The notes: a model not told the origin generated them from the sequence alone. A stretch of 36,953 bases of DNA from Akkermansiaceae bacterium (GCA_947491475.1 CANLKN010000031.1:1-36953); one strand, 5' to 3'; positions 7,461 through 17,070 are shown, numbered from the stretch's first letter. A program made the numbers and translations.

Positions 7461-7850
7461 ATGGAAACCCTCAAATTCCTCCTCAATAGCAAAAAAGCCG
7501 ACATTGAAAGCCCGCGCGAAGTCGTCCGCGAGGCCATCAGTTGGATGCACACGCAGTTCCACAACGCGGAGTTGGTTTATCACTATTCCGATGGCGGATC
7601 CGGCCTCGGCTCATACGGCTATTTCCAGATCAAATCCATCCTTAAGGAAACAGCCATCACCCTTCACATCAAGATCGCGGAGATCAACTGCGTCCCCTAC
7701 GCCTTCGCCGAAGTCCGCGTCCGCGGACACCACGAAATGATCCTTTTCCCCTTCTTCGGCGAAGTCGGTTCTGCCGATGGCAAGCTGACCATTCTCCACT
7801 ACATCGCGGATTTCATCCTCAGCACCACGCCTGATATCTCGGCGCTGTGA
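7461..7850 (+). CDS. Hypothetical protein, 129 residues
   Basis: I do not recognise this small soluble protein. It has no signal peptide or membrane span. Notable features are a DGGSGLGSYGYFQIK segment near the middle and strand-like stretches such as TAITLHIKIAEIN and MILFPFFGEV. The start at ATG 7461 is preceded by an ACCACC-rich stretch with no good ribosome site. The 226-base gap upstream shows a TATAAT at 7426-7431 but no matching -35 box. Codon use resembles the neighbours and the frame is uninterrupted, so it is likely a real gene. Confidence 0.6.
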   Translation: METLKFLLNSKKADIESPREVVREAISWMHTQFHNAELVYHYSDGGSGLGSYGYFQIKSILKETAITLHIKIAEINCVPYAFAEVRVRGHHEMILFPFFGEVGSADGKLTILHYIADFILSTTPDISAL

Positions 7851-7890
7851 ACGTCAGCCTAAAACATCCAATTGCCCGGCTCGCCGTGTA

Positions 7891-8718
7891 TTAGGCCCCG
7901 ATCGGGTGCCAGATGGTTTTCGCTTCGGTGAAATCCCGGATCGAGTAGGGTGTTTCATGCTTTCCAGAGAACCAATCGGTGGCAGGCGGGTGGATTACCA
8001 CGCGCTTGACGCTGTCGGCCGCGCCTTGTTGCAGGGCGGTGGCATCCGCTTTGTCTGCCACTGCGGCGATGGCGCGGATGTGCTCGTGGGTGGCGAAGGT
8101 GGCAAGCATGTCGGCGCGGTCGCCGGTGATCAGGTTGACCACCCCTCCGGGCAGATCGCTGACGGCGAGAATTTCACCTAACAGAATGGCGGGGTAGGGG
8201 CACTCGCGCGAGGCGAGCGCAACCACAGAATTTCCCGCAGTGATGGCGGGGAGGATCAAAGTGATCAATCCTAACAAGGGAGCGTCTTCAGGCGCGAGGA
8301 TACCGACGATGCCGACGGGTTCGGTGACGGTGAAGTTGAAATGCGACGTGGCAACCGGGTTCACGCTGCCGAGGACTTGTTCGTATTTGTCCGCCCATCC
8401 GGCGTAGTGGACCATGCGGTCGATGGTGGAGCGAACCTCGCGGGTGCTGGTCACGGCGGCCATTTCCGTGGCGCGCGATTCGAGCATTTCCGCGAGGCGG
8501 TAGAGAATTTGGGCGCGGTTGTAGGGCGTGCGTTTCGCCCAGCCGGCTCCGGCTTTGGCGGCTGCTTCCACGGCGTTTCTCACATCCTTCCTGGTGCACA
8601 GAGGGATGTTGCAGAGGAAATTCCCGGAGTTGTCTGTGAGAGGTGCCACACGGCCCGACTCGGAGCGGATGAAGGCTCCGCCGACGTAGCATTTGGGAGT
8701 TTTGGTGATTTTGAGCAT
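7891..8718 (-). CDS. Short aldehyde-dehydrogenase homologue lacking the catalytic domain
   Basis: This 275-residue protein has the N-terminal cofactor-binding half of an aldehyde dehydrogenase (YVGGAFIRSESGR, AGWAKRTPYNRAQILYRLAEM, TEPVGIVGILAPEDAPLLG, VVNLITGD). After about residue 240 it jumps straight to an ALDH-like C-terminal tail (DFTEAKTIWHPIG). The roughly 200-residue catalytic domain with the nucleophilic cysteine is absent, since full ALDHs have about 480 residues. Short homologues of this kind occur beside deoC and a full-length ALDH in other bacteria, so this may be a normal non-catalytic partner. Here deoC is two genes upstream, but the full-length ALDH is missing and an ABC ATPase sits between. 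Deletion of a once-complete gene is the alternative. Confidence 0.7.
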   Translation of the reverse strand: MLKITKTPKCYVGGAFIRSESGRVAPLTDNSGNFLCNIPLCTRKDVRNAVEAAAKAGAGWAKRTPYNRAQILYRLAEMLESRATEMAAVTSTREVRSTIDRMVHYAGWADKYEQVLGSVNPVATSHFNFTVTEPVGIVGILAPEDAPLLGLITLILPAITAGNSVVALASRECPYPAILLGEILAVSDLPGGVVNLITGDRADMLATFATHEHIRAIAAVADKADATALQQGAADSVKRVVIHPPATDWFSGKHETPYSIRDFTEAKTIWHPIGA

Positions 8719-8884
8719 GCGGTGATTGAGGACCCAGATCGGGGGATTACAAGATCGAAACGAATCGCCTCCAATTTCTCATGGCTAGCAAAATTGAGGC
8801 TTTCTCCTGTGCAAGTGGCTCAAGCTGGCCAGCGCCATTCTTCGCCGCATGGCTCTCAACGTCCACAATCGCAAAAGCCTCCCA

Positions 8885-9631
8885 TCAGGTTTCCGCATGT
8901 TCATGGATGAAATGCGGTGGCTGGGTGTGGACTTGCTTCTTTTCCTCGACGATCTCGCCGTCGTCCATGCGGGCGATTCGGTCGGCGTAGGAAAAGATGC
9001 GGTTGTCGTGAGTGACGATGATTACGGCGCGCTCCGGCGAGCGGGCGACGTTGCGGAAAAGCTCGAGCACGATTTCGCCGTTGTGCGCGTCGAGCGCGGC
9101 GGTCGGTTCGTCACAGATGACGAGCGGCGGTTCGTGGACCAGTGCGCGGGCGATGGCGACGCGCTGCTGCTGGCCGCCGGAGAGTTTGTTAGGTGAATCG
9201 TTCCAGCGCTTGCCGAGGTCCACCTTGTCGAGAATGGCTCGGGCCCGTTTGATTGCCACGCCATGGGAAAATCCCTGGATGAGTAGCGGAATGCCGACGT
9301 TTTCCGCCACGCTGAGGGTGGGGATGAGATTGAATTGTTGGAAAATGAATCCGATGTGTGAGGCGCGGAAGCGGGTAAGCGCCCCGCCGGACATGCGGTG
9401 GAGCGGGTTTTGAAAAACATCGATCTCGCCGCTTTCGACCCGCAGCGTGCCGGCGATGGCGCTGAGCAGGGTGGTTTTGCCACAACCGGACGGCCCCACG
9501 AGCATGAGGATCTCGCCGGCGTAGGCTTGAAGATTCACCTGCTTGAGCACATGGATGCGGTCCTGCCCGTCGCCGAAGTGTTTCTCCACGGCGCGCACAT
9601 CCACCACTTGTGGTCCATTTGCCTTTTTCAT
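8885..9631 (-). CDS. ABC transporter ATP-binding protein, LolD/MacB/DevA type
   Basis: The 248-residue ATPase has every motif of an active ABC subunit: Walker A GPSGCGKTT (46-54), Q-loop FIFQQFNL (around 96-102), signature LSGGQQQR (150-157), Walker B VICDEP (171-176) and the H-loop histidine in VTHD (208). The sequence style is that of LolD/MacB/DevA exporters, which work with a permease that also carries a periplasmic domain. No permease lies within the window beside it, so it is an orphan here. Its ATG overlaps the TGA of a short upstream open frame in the ATGA manner, suggesting it was once translationally coupled to a gene now mostly lost. Confidence 0.88.
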   Translation of the reverse strand: MKKANGPQVVDVRAVEKHFGDGQDRIHVLKQVNLQAYAGEILMLVGPSGCGKTTLLSAIAGTLRVESGEIDVFQNPLHRMSGGALTRFRASHIGFIFQQFNLIPTLSVAENVGIPLLIQGFSHGVAIKRARAILDKVDLGKRWNDSPNKLSGGQQQRVAIARALVHEPPLVICDEPTAALDAHNGEIVLELFRNVARSPERAVIIVTHDNRIFSYADRIARMDDGEIVEEKKQVHTQPPHFIHEHAET

Positions 9632-9752
9632 GAGCGGAAGGCTTTGGCGGTTTCGCAGAAGTTGAGGAGCAGAATGCCCATGGACTTGAAGCTGCCGGGG
9701 TGCTTCCGCTTGTCGAGCAAGAAGGGCTCAATGCAAATTCTGGAAGGCTGCG
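9628..9752 (-). other. Possible 3' remnant of a gene coupled to the ABC ATPase
   Basis: Between deoC and the ABC ATPase an open frame encodes about 40 residues (IEPFLLDKRKHPGSF, then MGILLLNFCETAKAF). It ends in TGA overlapping the ATPase start as ATGA. I do not recognise the peptide. The overlap geometry and the absence of a start codon suggest the tail of a truncated gene, but the stretch may equally be non-coding. Confidence 0.25.
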
Positions 9753-10682
9753 CTAATAGCCGCTCGAATCCTCGGAGAAGGCCCACGGGGCTTGATAGGC
9801 TCCGGTGCGTTGGGTTTCGAGTTGGCGGAGCAGGTCGTTGAGCAGGGCGGAGGCCCCGAAGCGGTAGCGGCGGTTGTTGAGCCATCCGTCGCCGAGGGTT
9901 TCCTTGACGGCGATGAGGAATTGCAGCGCCTGCTTGGCAGTGCGGATGCCGCCGGCGGGTTTCATGGCGATCTCGTTGCCGGTGGCGAGGAAGTGGTCGC
10001 GGATGGCGTCGAGCATCACCTGGTTATTGCCGAGAGTGGCATTGGCGGAGGTTTTGCCGGTGGAGGTCTTGATGAAATCGCCGGGGCGCAGCACGCGCAT
10101 CGCGAGAAACGAGGCCGCGCGGATGTGATCGTAGGTTTCCAGCTCGCTGGTTTCGAGGATCACCTTGAGCGTGGCATCGCCGCAGGCCTCAAGCACGGCG
10201 GAAATCTCGTCCTGCACGAGGTTGAGCTCACCCATGAGAAACGCACCGCGGTTGATGACCATGTCGATTTCGTCCGCACCATCGGCAACGGCTTGGCGGA
10301 CCTCAGCGAGACGTGTCTTGAGCGGTGCCTGGCCGGAGGGAAACGCGGTGGCCACCGAGGCGATGCGCACCGGCGTGCCTTTGACGTGCTTGGCCGCGTG
10401 CTTCACCATCGATGGGTAAACGCAGACCGCGGCGACTTGCGGGATGTCCGGCGCGTTGTGCGGGCGCAGTGCCTTGCGGCAGAGCGAGGCCACCTTGCCC
10501 GGCGTGTCCTTGCCCTCGAGGGTCGTCAGATCGACCATGGAAACGGCGAGCCGCAGGCCGAAGAGCTTGGAGGATTTCTTGATGCTGCGGGTGGTGTATT
10601 TGGACACGCGTTCCTCAATACCGGCTTGATCAACCGGGCCGACCTCGTCGAGCAGGCGTTGCAGGGAATTGCGGCGAATCAT
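9753..10682 (-). CDS. deoC: Deoxyribose-phosphate aldolase, eukaryote-like long class
   Basis: DERA cleaves 2-deoxyribose 5-phosphate to acetaldehyde and glyceraldehyde 3-phosphate in deoxynucleoside catabolism. This 309-residue protein is longer than the E. coli enzyme (259) and resembles the longer class that includes human DERA. The Schiff-base lysine is in FIKTSTGK (Lys205), and the second active-site lysine is in AMKPAGGIRT (Lys241). EIDMVIN (around 139-145) and IASVATAFPSGQ (108-118) are also typical. The open frame extends upstream to 10805, but homology begins at the ATG at 10680-10682. It is divergent from mscL and lies upstream of the ABC ATPase and the short ALDH on the same strand. 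Confidence 0.92.
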   Translation of the reverse strand: MIRRNSLQRLLDEVGPVDQAGIEERVSKYTTRSIKKSSKLFGLRLAVSMVDLTTLEGKDTPGKVASLCRKALRPHNAPDIPQVAAVCVYPSMVKHAAKHVKGTPVRIASVATAFPSGQAPLKTRLAEVRQAVADGADEIDMVINRGAFLMGELNLVQDEISAVLEACGDATLKVILETSELETYDHIRAASFLAMRVLRPGDFIKTSTGKTSANATLGNNQVMLDAIRDHFLATGNEIAMKPAGGIRTAKQALQFLIAVKETLGDGWLNNRRYRFGASALLNDLLRQLETQRTGAYQAPWAFSEDSSGY

Positions 10683-10716
10683 GACGCAGGGTGTTCTGTT
10701 GCGCCCGGCGTTGCCA

Positions 10717-10749
10717 AGTTTCAATTCCCGCCATAGTTTCAATTCCCGC
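10717..10749. repeat. AGTTTCAATTCCCGC direct repeat, two copies
   Basis: The 15-mer AGTTTCAATTCCCGC occurs at 10717-10731 and 10735-10749, starts 18 bases apart. It lies in the divergent spacer between deoC and mscL. It may be a tandem operator for either gene or a chance duplication, and no partner regulator is evident. Confidence 0.55.
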
Positions 10750-10818
10750 TTCGACAAAATGCTTGAAGGGATGTTAGGGCAGGTCTTGGATGAAAACCTA
10801 ACCAACTGCTACAGCACC

Positions 10819-11656
<838 letters not shown>

Positions 11657-11675
11657 GTTTGCCGACAATTTTTTC

Positions 11676-11716
11676 AAAAAACCAACGGTTCCTTGGTGGG
11701 AGCCGTTGGTTTTTTA
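11676..11716 (+). terminator. Rho-independent terminator after the PII gene
   Basis: CCAACGG (11682-11688) pairs with CCGTTGG (11703-11709), flanked by an A-run before and TTTTTT after. The stem is extended by A-T pairs across the two runs. It lies about 20 bases after the PII stop codon. Because of the flanking A-run it could also serve the convergent nnr gene. Confidence 0.85.
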
Positions 11717-11732
11717 GGTTCTCTTCCAGTGG

Positions 11733-13226
11733 TCAGCGGCGTGCGGATTGCCAATCGCGGAAAGCCGCGCCGAGTTGGTGGGTGCCATCAACCGGGGTGA
11801 GTGATTCCGGTGCGATGGTGGGGGTTTCAAGAGCGATTTCCGCCGCGCGGCCGCAGAGCCAGGCCGCATGGGCAGCGGCTTGAGATGGCGGCAGGCCTGC
11901 GGCAAGGCGGGCACCGATGACCCCGGCGAGCAAATCCCCTTGGCCGCCGGTGGCCATGCCGGGAGAGCCGGTGGCATTGCACCAAAGCGGCTGGCCGGCA
12001 CGGGAAATCAGGCTGCGCCCGCCTTTGAGCAGTAGAGTGGACGGGAAACGTTCGGCAAACATCCGGGCGGCTTGCTCGCGCGGCAGATCTGCAAGATCCG
12101 GGGCCAGCCGGCGGAATTCTCCGGGGTGGGGAGTGAGCACGTGGGAGTTTTTGAAAATAGCGTGACTGCCGGTTCTGGCGATCGTGTTGAGTGCGTCGGC
12201 ATCGATGACCGCAGGCATGGATTGAATTTCCAGCCAATCGAGGAAATCAGCGGAATTTTCCTCATCGAGCACTCCGAGGCCGCATCCGAGCACCAGCGCA
12301 TCGCAGTCGAGGGCACCAAGACTGTGGAATGAGCGATAGGGTGCGACGATGATTTCCGGCGGGCACTTGGCGGTGATGATGGCTGCGGCGGCGGCTGGCA
12401 CATGAAGCGTGACCAGCCCGGCACCGCCGCGCAGCGCACCGGTGGCTGCGAGCACGGCTGCACCGGGGTAGCGTTCCGAGCCGGCGAGCACCGCCACGCG
12501 CCCGGCAAGGCCTTTATGAAAATCGTAGGGTCTGGGGGATTTCCCGAAATCCATTTCCTGCGGGCAGATCAGTTCGATTTCACTGGGATTGGAAATGGTG
12601 AGGATTTCGATGGGCACCAGCACGAGCGAGCCCACGGCATGGACGGCGTGGCTGGTCAGCAGGCCTTGCTTGGGATTGCCGATCATGAAGGTGGCGTCCG
12701 CAGTGACCGCTCCGGGTGAGGGCGAGCCGCAATCGGCATCCACACCAGAGGGCAGGTCCACCGCCGCCACGCGCGCAGCGGCATTTTGGCGCAGCCATTC
12801 CATTTCCGCGGCGAGGCTGAAAAGCGGTTCGCGCAGCGGACCTCGGGCCCCGATGCCTAGCAGTCCGTCGAGCAGCAGCAGCGGGCTATTGAGGTCGAGG
12901 AAAGGTGGCATGTCCTGCATTTCCAAGGGATCGAGCTCAAGCCATTTGCTGCGTGTGAGTGGAGCGCACTCTCCAAGCGGGAACGCCGGGCGCACTGAGA
13001 TTTCCCAACCATAAAAGTCCCGCAGGATGCGCAGGGCGACCAGTGTGTCGCCTGCATTGTGGCCTTTTCCGAGATAACCGATGGCGGTGCCGGGCTGGGT
13101 GAAAAACCGTGCCAGCGCATGCCCGAGCCGGGTGCCGGCGAGATCGAGCAATCGTTCCTCACTCCATCCGGCGGCGATGGCGGCGGCCTCGGCGGCGCGC
13201 ATTTCCTGGCAAGTCACGGCAGACAT
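11733..13226 (-). CDS. nnr: Bifunctional NAD(P)HX epimerase / ADP-dependent dehydratase
   Basis: This 497-residue protein repairs hydrated NADH and NADPH. The N-terminal YjeF_N epimerase domain (about 1-215) contains DLPSGVDAD (157-165), with the catalytic region aspartate. Its nucleotide loop reads GKGHNAGD (53-60) where most family members have GxGNNGGDG. The C-terminal kinase-fold dehydratase domain (about 225-497) has AGSERYPGAAVLA, VIDADALN, LTPHPGEFRRL and GSPGMATGGQGDLLAG (420-435), with the catalytic Asp431. Both activities are probably kept, the epimerase being the less certain because of the altered loop. The product is cytoplasmic. The gene is convergent with the PII gene. Confidence 0.92.
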   Translation of the reverse strand: MSAVTCQEMRAAEAAAIAAGWSEERLLDLAGTRLGHALARFFTQPGTAIGYLGKGHNAGDTLVALRILRDFYGWEISVRPAFPLGECAPLTRSKWLELDPLEMQDMPPFLDLNSPLLLLDGLLGIGARGPLREPLFSLAAEMEWLRQNAAARVAAVDLPSGVDADCGSPSPGAVTADATFMIGNPKQGLLTSHAVHAVGSLVLVPIEILTISNPSEIELICPQEMDFGKSPRPYDFHKGLAGRVAVLAGSERYPGAAVLAATGALRGGAGLVTLHVPAAAAAIITAKCPPEIIVAPYRSFHSLGALDCDALVLGCGLGVLDEENSADFLDWLEIQSMPAVIDADALNTIARTGSHAIFKNSHVLTPHPGEFRRLAPDLADLPREQAARMFAERFPSTLLLKGGRSLISRAGQPLWCNATGSPGMATGGQGDLLAGVIGARLAAGLPPSQAAAHAAWLCGRAAEIALETPTIAPESLTPVDGTHQLGAAFRDWQSARR

Positions 13227-13292
13227 GCAGACAAACTAACCCGCTGCGGGAGCAATTGCAGTCCGAAAAATAGACGGTGACCTGTCACCGGA

Positions 13293-13895
13293 TCAACTCG
13301 ACCGGCGGTAGCGCAGGATGCCCTCGGCGATGGCGCGGGCGATGGCTTCACGATAGTTGCCGGTTTTCATACGCTCACGATCCTCGACGTTGCTGACAAA
13401 ACCGCCCTCGACCAGAATTCCGGGCAGGTTGCAGTTCCGAATCACGTAGTAGCGCGCAAACTTGGCGTTGCGATCCACCGTGCGGGTGCGGCGCACCAGA
13501 CTGTTTTGCACATGCTGCGCCAGGCACTGGCCTTCGCGGTTGTAATAGAAGGTTTCCAAGCCGCTCACGTGTTCCTTCCACGTGTAATTGTAATGAATGC
13601 TCACAAAAATCGCGTTCTTGTAGCGGTTGCCGATCGCCACGCGCTGCGGCAGCGAGACAAAATAATCGCTGCGGCGCGTCATCACGGTCTGGAAACCCAT
13701 GCGCTTGAGATTGTTTTCCAAACGCACCGCGGTATCCAGCGCCAGGTGTTTTTCATACACCTTGCCCCATTGCCCGCCGTTGTCGTGGCCGCCGTGGCCG
13801 GCATCGATCACCACCGTGCGGAAATTCGCCGCCCACGCACCGGAGCCCAGCGCACATGCAGCCGTCACGGCCAGAATACGAAGTATGATTTTCAT
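13293..13895 (-). CDS. Secreted N-acetylmuramoyl-L-alanine amidase (Amidase_3)
   Basis: The 200-residue precursor has a signal peptide (residues 1-22, cleavage after AWA). The Amidase_3 zinc hydrolase domain shows VVIDAGHGG (His34), YEKHLAL (Glu48), SIHYN (His101) and the catalytic LVEGGFVSN (Glu163). These are the three zinc ligands and the general base. The enzyme cuts the amide bond between N-acetylmuramic acid and the peptide stem in the periplasm. It has no additional AMIN or LysM domain, so it is a minimal catalytic form. The region upstream is strikingly AT-rich. Confidence 0.93.
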   Translation of the reverse strand: MKIILRILAVTAACALGSGAWAANFRTVVIDAGHGGHDNGGQWGKVYEKHLALDTAVRLENNLKRMGFQTVMTRRSDYFVSLPQRVAIGNRYKNAIFVSIHYNYTWKEHVSGLETFYYNREGQCLAQHVQNSLVRRTRTVDRNAKFARYYVIRNCNLPGILVEGGFVSNVEDRERMKTGNYREAIARAIAEGILRYRRSS

Positions 13896-13990
13896 GGGAA
13901 AAAGTAAGGAAATAAAAACTATTAAGAAAAATTGATATTTTTAAAAAATTGTAAAGATAATTTTTCAGACTAGCGACATTTTTCCCGGCT
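13896..13990 (-). promoter_or_regulatory. AT-rich upstream region of the amidase gene
   Basis: About 70 bases around 13905-13975 consist almost entirely of A and T runs, in a GC-rich neighbourhood. On the minus strand this places A/T tracts directly upstream of the amidase start, as expected for a promoter with an UP-like element. TTTACA is visible, but I could not find a well-spaced -10. The stretch ends in GCGACATTTTTCCC, similar to part of the palindrome at 23933-23944. Confidence 0.35.
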
Positions 13991-14001
13991 GCGGATGTAT
14001 G

Positions 14002-14874
14002 CTACTGGATGGTGATCTGCGGGCGGTCCGATGCTTTGCGGGTTTTGGCGCGCCTTTCAGCCGCAGCCTTGGGGTCATAGGGGATGCTGTTGGCCACGCG
14101 GACGCTGCCATCACCGAAGGTGAGCAACTGTGGATCCCCCTGTGGACCGCGCTGGTGGATCTGGCGCTCGACGAGCCTGCCGTCGGTGTCGATCACGCAG
14201 TGGACCCACATCGAAGGAGTGGCGAGAAACATGACGTGAAGGCGTTGTTGGCGGTCCACGGTGCACAGTGGTTTGCGCAGCATCAGCACGTCGCCAAGCA
14301 GGAAGGTGCGGACCAATTGGCCGGACATGCCATCGACGATCTGGGCATAGATCTGGGATTTCGAGTCGCCTGTGAAATTGATCACGCGGAACTCGCGGGT
14401 TTGGTCCGAAGCGCCTGAAACTCCGACCTTTTGGGACCAATACCGGCTGCCGGGTGTTTGGTTGAAAAACGCGCGGTTGGTGGAGGTCCCTGCGTCGGAT
14501 TTGCCGGGTTGTTGGATGACGGCGGAGACGGTGAAGTTTCCGGGCTCGGCGAGTTGGAAATGTTGGGAAAGGTCCACCTCGCGTGCCATCGTCTGGCCGG
14601 CCTGGATTTTCATGGGTCCGAAGAGCACACGGTTTTTCGGGTTGACGGTCGCGCCACTATTTTTTTTGACGATAAAATCGAGCCACTGCAAGCGGCCGTC
14701 GCTTTGGAAGACGAGTTCGCGGCCGGAGTGGTTGGTGATGGTGACCACGGCGATGACCGGTTCACCGGCGAGGTGCTGTTTCTTGGGCAGGCGCAGCGAG
14801 GCGGCGATCTGGGCGTGGGCGAAACCGGCCCCCAGCAGGAGAATGGCGAGTGTCTTGAGGGTTCGGCAGCTCAT
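14002..14874 (-). CDS. Secreted protein of unknown function, 290 residues
   Basis: A signal peptide (MSCRTLKTLAILLLGAGFAHA) begins at the ATG at 14872-14874; the longer open frame is unlikely. The mature part starts with an Ig-like or beta-sandwich region (LAGEPVIAVVTITNHSGREL, LQWLDFIVKK) comparable to domains that hold predicted protease or adhesion modules. A second half has short beta-repeats (VMFLATPSMWVHCVIDTDG). The C-terminus is basic. I do not recognise a family. It lies between the amidase and pdxA on the same strand with intergenic gaps of over 100 bases, so co-transcription is not evident. Confidence 0.75.
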   Translation of the reverse strand: MSCRTLKTLAILLLGAGFAHAQIAASLRLPKKQHLAGEPVIAVVTITNHSGRELVFQSDGRLQWLDFIVKKNSGATVNPKNRVLFGPMKIQAGQTMAREVDLSQHFQLAEPGNFTVSAVIQQPGKSDAGTSTNRAFFNQTPGSRYWSQKVGVSGASDQTREFRVINFTGDSKSQIYAQIVDGMSGQLVRTFLLGDVLMLRKPLCTVDRQQRLHVMFLATPSMWVHCVIDTDGRLVERQIHQRGPQGDPQLLTFGDGSVRVANSIPYDPKAAAERRAKTRKASDRPQITIQ

Positions 14875-15030
14875 GGGTGCGGCAGAGGTAGCCCACCGCG
14901 GCGGCGCCGTCAATCTAACGCCACTAACGATTGGCGAGCGGCGGCGGGATACCGGCTGCACGAGTTTCCGTCCATTCTATCAACCCCGGTTTTGGATTTG
15001 ATGACAGGCGGTCTCTGGTCAAGCGCTTGC

Positions 15031-15885
15031 TCAGGCCAGTTCGCAGGCGAGGCGGATGGCGGAGATCATCGAGGATGGATCCGCGAGTCCTTTGCCTGCT
15101 AGCGGGAAGGCGGTGCCATGATCCGGACTGGTGCGTGGTTTTGGCAGGCCGAGTGTCACGTTCACGGCGTTGTCGAAATCGAGCAGTTTGAGAGGAATCA
15201 ACCCCTGGTCATGATACATCGCGATCACCGCATCGAACTGGCCGCGCGCGGCATCACGGAAAACCGCATCGGGCACGGCCGGGCCGGTGAATACCGCGCG
15301 ACCGCTGGCGTTGAGTTGCTCGATGGCTGGCAGGATGATGCGAGTTTCCTCATCGCCGAAAGCTCCGTTTTCACCGGCATGGGGGTTGAGTCCGGCCACG
15401 GCGATGCGTGGGTTGGCGGTTCCACGACGCTGCAGAAAGTCCGCCGTGAGCAGGCCGATGCGGGTGATTCTCCGGGGCGTGAGCAAGGCCGGCACTGCCG
15501 AGATCGGTTCATGGATGGTCGCCAGCCCCACCGTGAGAGTGTTTCCAGTGAGCAGCATGCCGAAATCATCGATCCCGAAGGCGCTGGCGAAATACTCGGT
15601 TTGGCCGGGAAAAGGAAAGCCGAGTGCTTGCAGGCCCTCTTTGGAAACCGGTCCGGTGACCACCGCGTCGGCGTGGCCTTGTTTCATGGCGGCCACAGCT
15701 TGATCGAGCGCGGCCAGCGCGGCGGCCGCCGAGCGTGCGTCCGGCATTCCCGGAGTGCCCGCATGGCGGTCCCCCAACACCTCGATTTCGAATCCGGATG
15801 GCAGTTTTCCGGAGGCGAGCGCCAGGTCCACGACTTCCGGGCCGATTCCGGCGGGATCGCCGAGGGTGATGAGGATGCGTGCCAC
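15031..15885 (-). CDS. pdxA: 4-hydroxythreonine-4-phosphate dehydrogenase
   Basis: PdxA oxidises 4-phosphohydroxy-L-threonine in DXP-dependent pyridoxal phosphate synthesis. Homology begins with ILITLGDPAGIGPE just after a GTG at 15883-15885, used here as the start; the open frame extends to an upstream ATG at 15996. Metal-binding histidines are seen in ATIHEPIS (125), NPHAGENGAFGDEE (169) and MYHDQGL (225), and the family's RTSPDHGTAF follows. At 284 residues it is shorter than the E. coli enzyme (about 329), with trimmed loops but all key motifs. It is divergent from the following membrane-anchored protein gene. Confidence 0.9.
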   Translation of the reverse strand: MARILITLGDPAGIGPEVVDLALASGKLPSGFEIEVLGDRHAGTPGMPDARSAAAALAALDQAVAAMKQGHADAVVTGPVSKEGLQALGFPFPGQTEYFASAFGIDDFGMLLTGNTLTVGLATIHEPISAVPALLTPRRITRIGLLTADFLQRRGTANPRIAVAGLNPHAGENGAFGDEETRIILPAIEQLNASGRAVFTGPAVPDAVFRDAARGQFDAVIAMYHDQGLIPLKLLDFDNAVNVTLGLPKPRTSPDHGTAFPLAGKGLADPSSMISAIRLACELA

Positions 15886-16091
15886 GGCGGCATTATCCTT
15901 ACATCCGAGGGCGATGCCAAGTAGCGAAATCTTGCCAAATATCTCCTTGGCGATCGGGCATGGGGCGGATAGAGAAACGACTTCATTTGAAATCACGTGA
16001 TATCCATCGGTCCGTTCGACCCCAGCGCTACGACAGGTCCGCAGGAGATGCTCCGACTCTGGGCAAGGTGGCGCGTGTTCCCAGCACTGCG

Positions 16092-17012
16092 ATGCCCAAG
16101 GAGTTGATGCAACGCAGGCGAAGGCGTGGCACGGGTTCGCTCAAGGAGCAGAGCAAGCAGAGCCGCCAAAAGCGCCACGTGCTGTTAGCGTGGTCGGCCG
16201 TATTGGTGGTGACCGCACTCGGGGTGTTGGTGTTCTTTTTCTTGTCTTGGCTCCGGCCACAGATAGGGAAAGACCCGCTGCTGGCGGAAGATGCGGCGGG
16301 CCGTCCGATGCAGACGCGCAACGTTTCGAAATTTGAATCGCCCACTGAGAGCGCGGCGCTGGATTTGGTGAAACAGGCTCTGGCGGTGCGCGATCCAGGT
16401 GAGGTGGGGCAGTATTTCCGCCATCAGGCGGATGAGGCCGCGGTGGTGGCTTTTCTCGCAGGAATGGAAACGTCGGACGGCACTGTCATCGGCTACCAAT
16501 GGCTCAGCAGCATGGATGCCAACGGGCTGTTGATCGACGGGGTGCTGGTGAACACTTCCAAGGAAGGAGCCCCGCAAAACCGGATGGCCTTGCTCACGCC
16601 GGATGATAACGGAGTCTGGAAGATCGATTTCGAGGCCTTTGCCCGGGCTGTGCAACCCTCGTGGGAAGAGCTGCTGGCAGAGGGGGACCACGGCGGTGTG
16701 GTGCGCGTGATCTTGGGCAGGGACAGTTATTTCAACGGGCCATTCAAGGATGACGGCAAGTGGCAGAGTTATGGCATGGCTTCGCCCGACCACGACACCA
16801 TTCTTGTCGGTTATTGTCGCAAGGGCTCGCCGCAGGAACGGGCGATGGAATGGATCTCCTCCCAGGATAAGAACTCGGCGGGCCAGCGGTTCAATCGTGC
16901 GACACTCGAGTTGAAACGGCCGGTGGGTGCCGAGTCGCGACAGTTTGAGATCAGCCGGGTGCTGGCCGAGGACTGGGTGCTCGCTGACCAGCCATTCGAT
17001 GCTGCCTTTTGA
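16092..17012 (+). CDS. Single-pass membrane protein of unknown function
   Basis: This 306-residue protein has a very basic N-terminus (QRRRRRGTG), one transmembrane helix at about residues 31-53 (LLAWSAVLVVTALGVLVFFF), and an extracytoplasmic region of about 250 residues. It includes VKQALAVRDPGEVGQYFRH, VWKIDFEAFAR and IGYQWLSSMDANGL, the style of NTF2-like or DUF4878-like periplasmic domains. ATG 16092 is preferred because the longer open frame overlaps divergent pdxA. It may be co-transcribed with the lipoprotein gene 58 bases downstream. No function can be assigned. Confidence 0.75.
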   Translation: MPKELMQRRRRRGTGSLKEQSKQSRQKRHVLLAWSAVLVVTALGVLVFFFLSWLRPQIGKDPLLAEDAAGRPMQTRNVSKFESPTESAALDLVKQALAVRDPGEVGQYFRHQADEAAVVAFLAGMETSDGTVIGYQWLSSMDANGLLIDGVLVNTSKEGAPQNRMALLTPDDNGVWKIDFEAFARAVQPSWEELLAEGDHGGVVRVILGRDSYFNGPFKDDGKWQSYGMASPDHDTILVGYCRKGSPQERAMEWISSQDKNSAGQRFNRATLELKRPVGAESRQFEISRVLAEDWVLADQPFDAAF

Positions 17013-17070
17013 TTGGTTCGGATTTTCTCCGGGCTTGCAGGCAGGTATCAGGGACCCTTAGCATTGCGGC

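Noticed and set aside
9792-10736. 314-codon plus-strand open frame opposite deoC
   Set aside because: deoC has all its catalytic residues on the minus strand, and this frame shows no recognisable domain.
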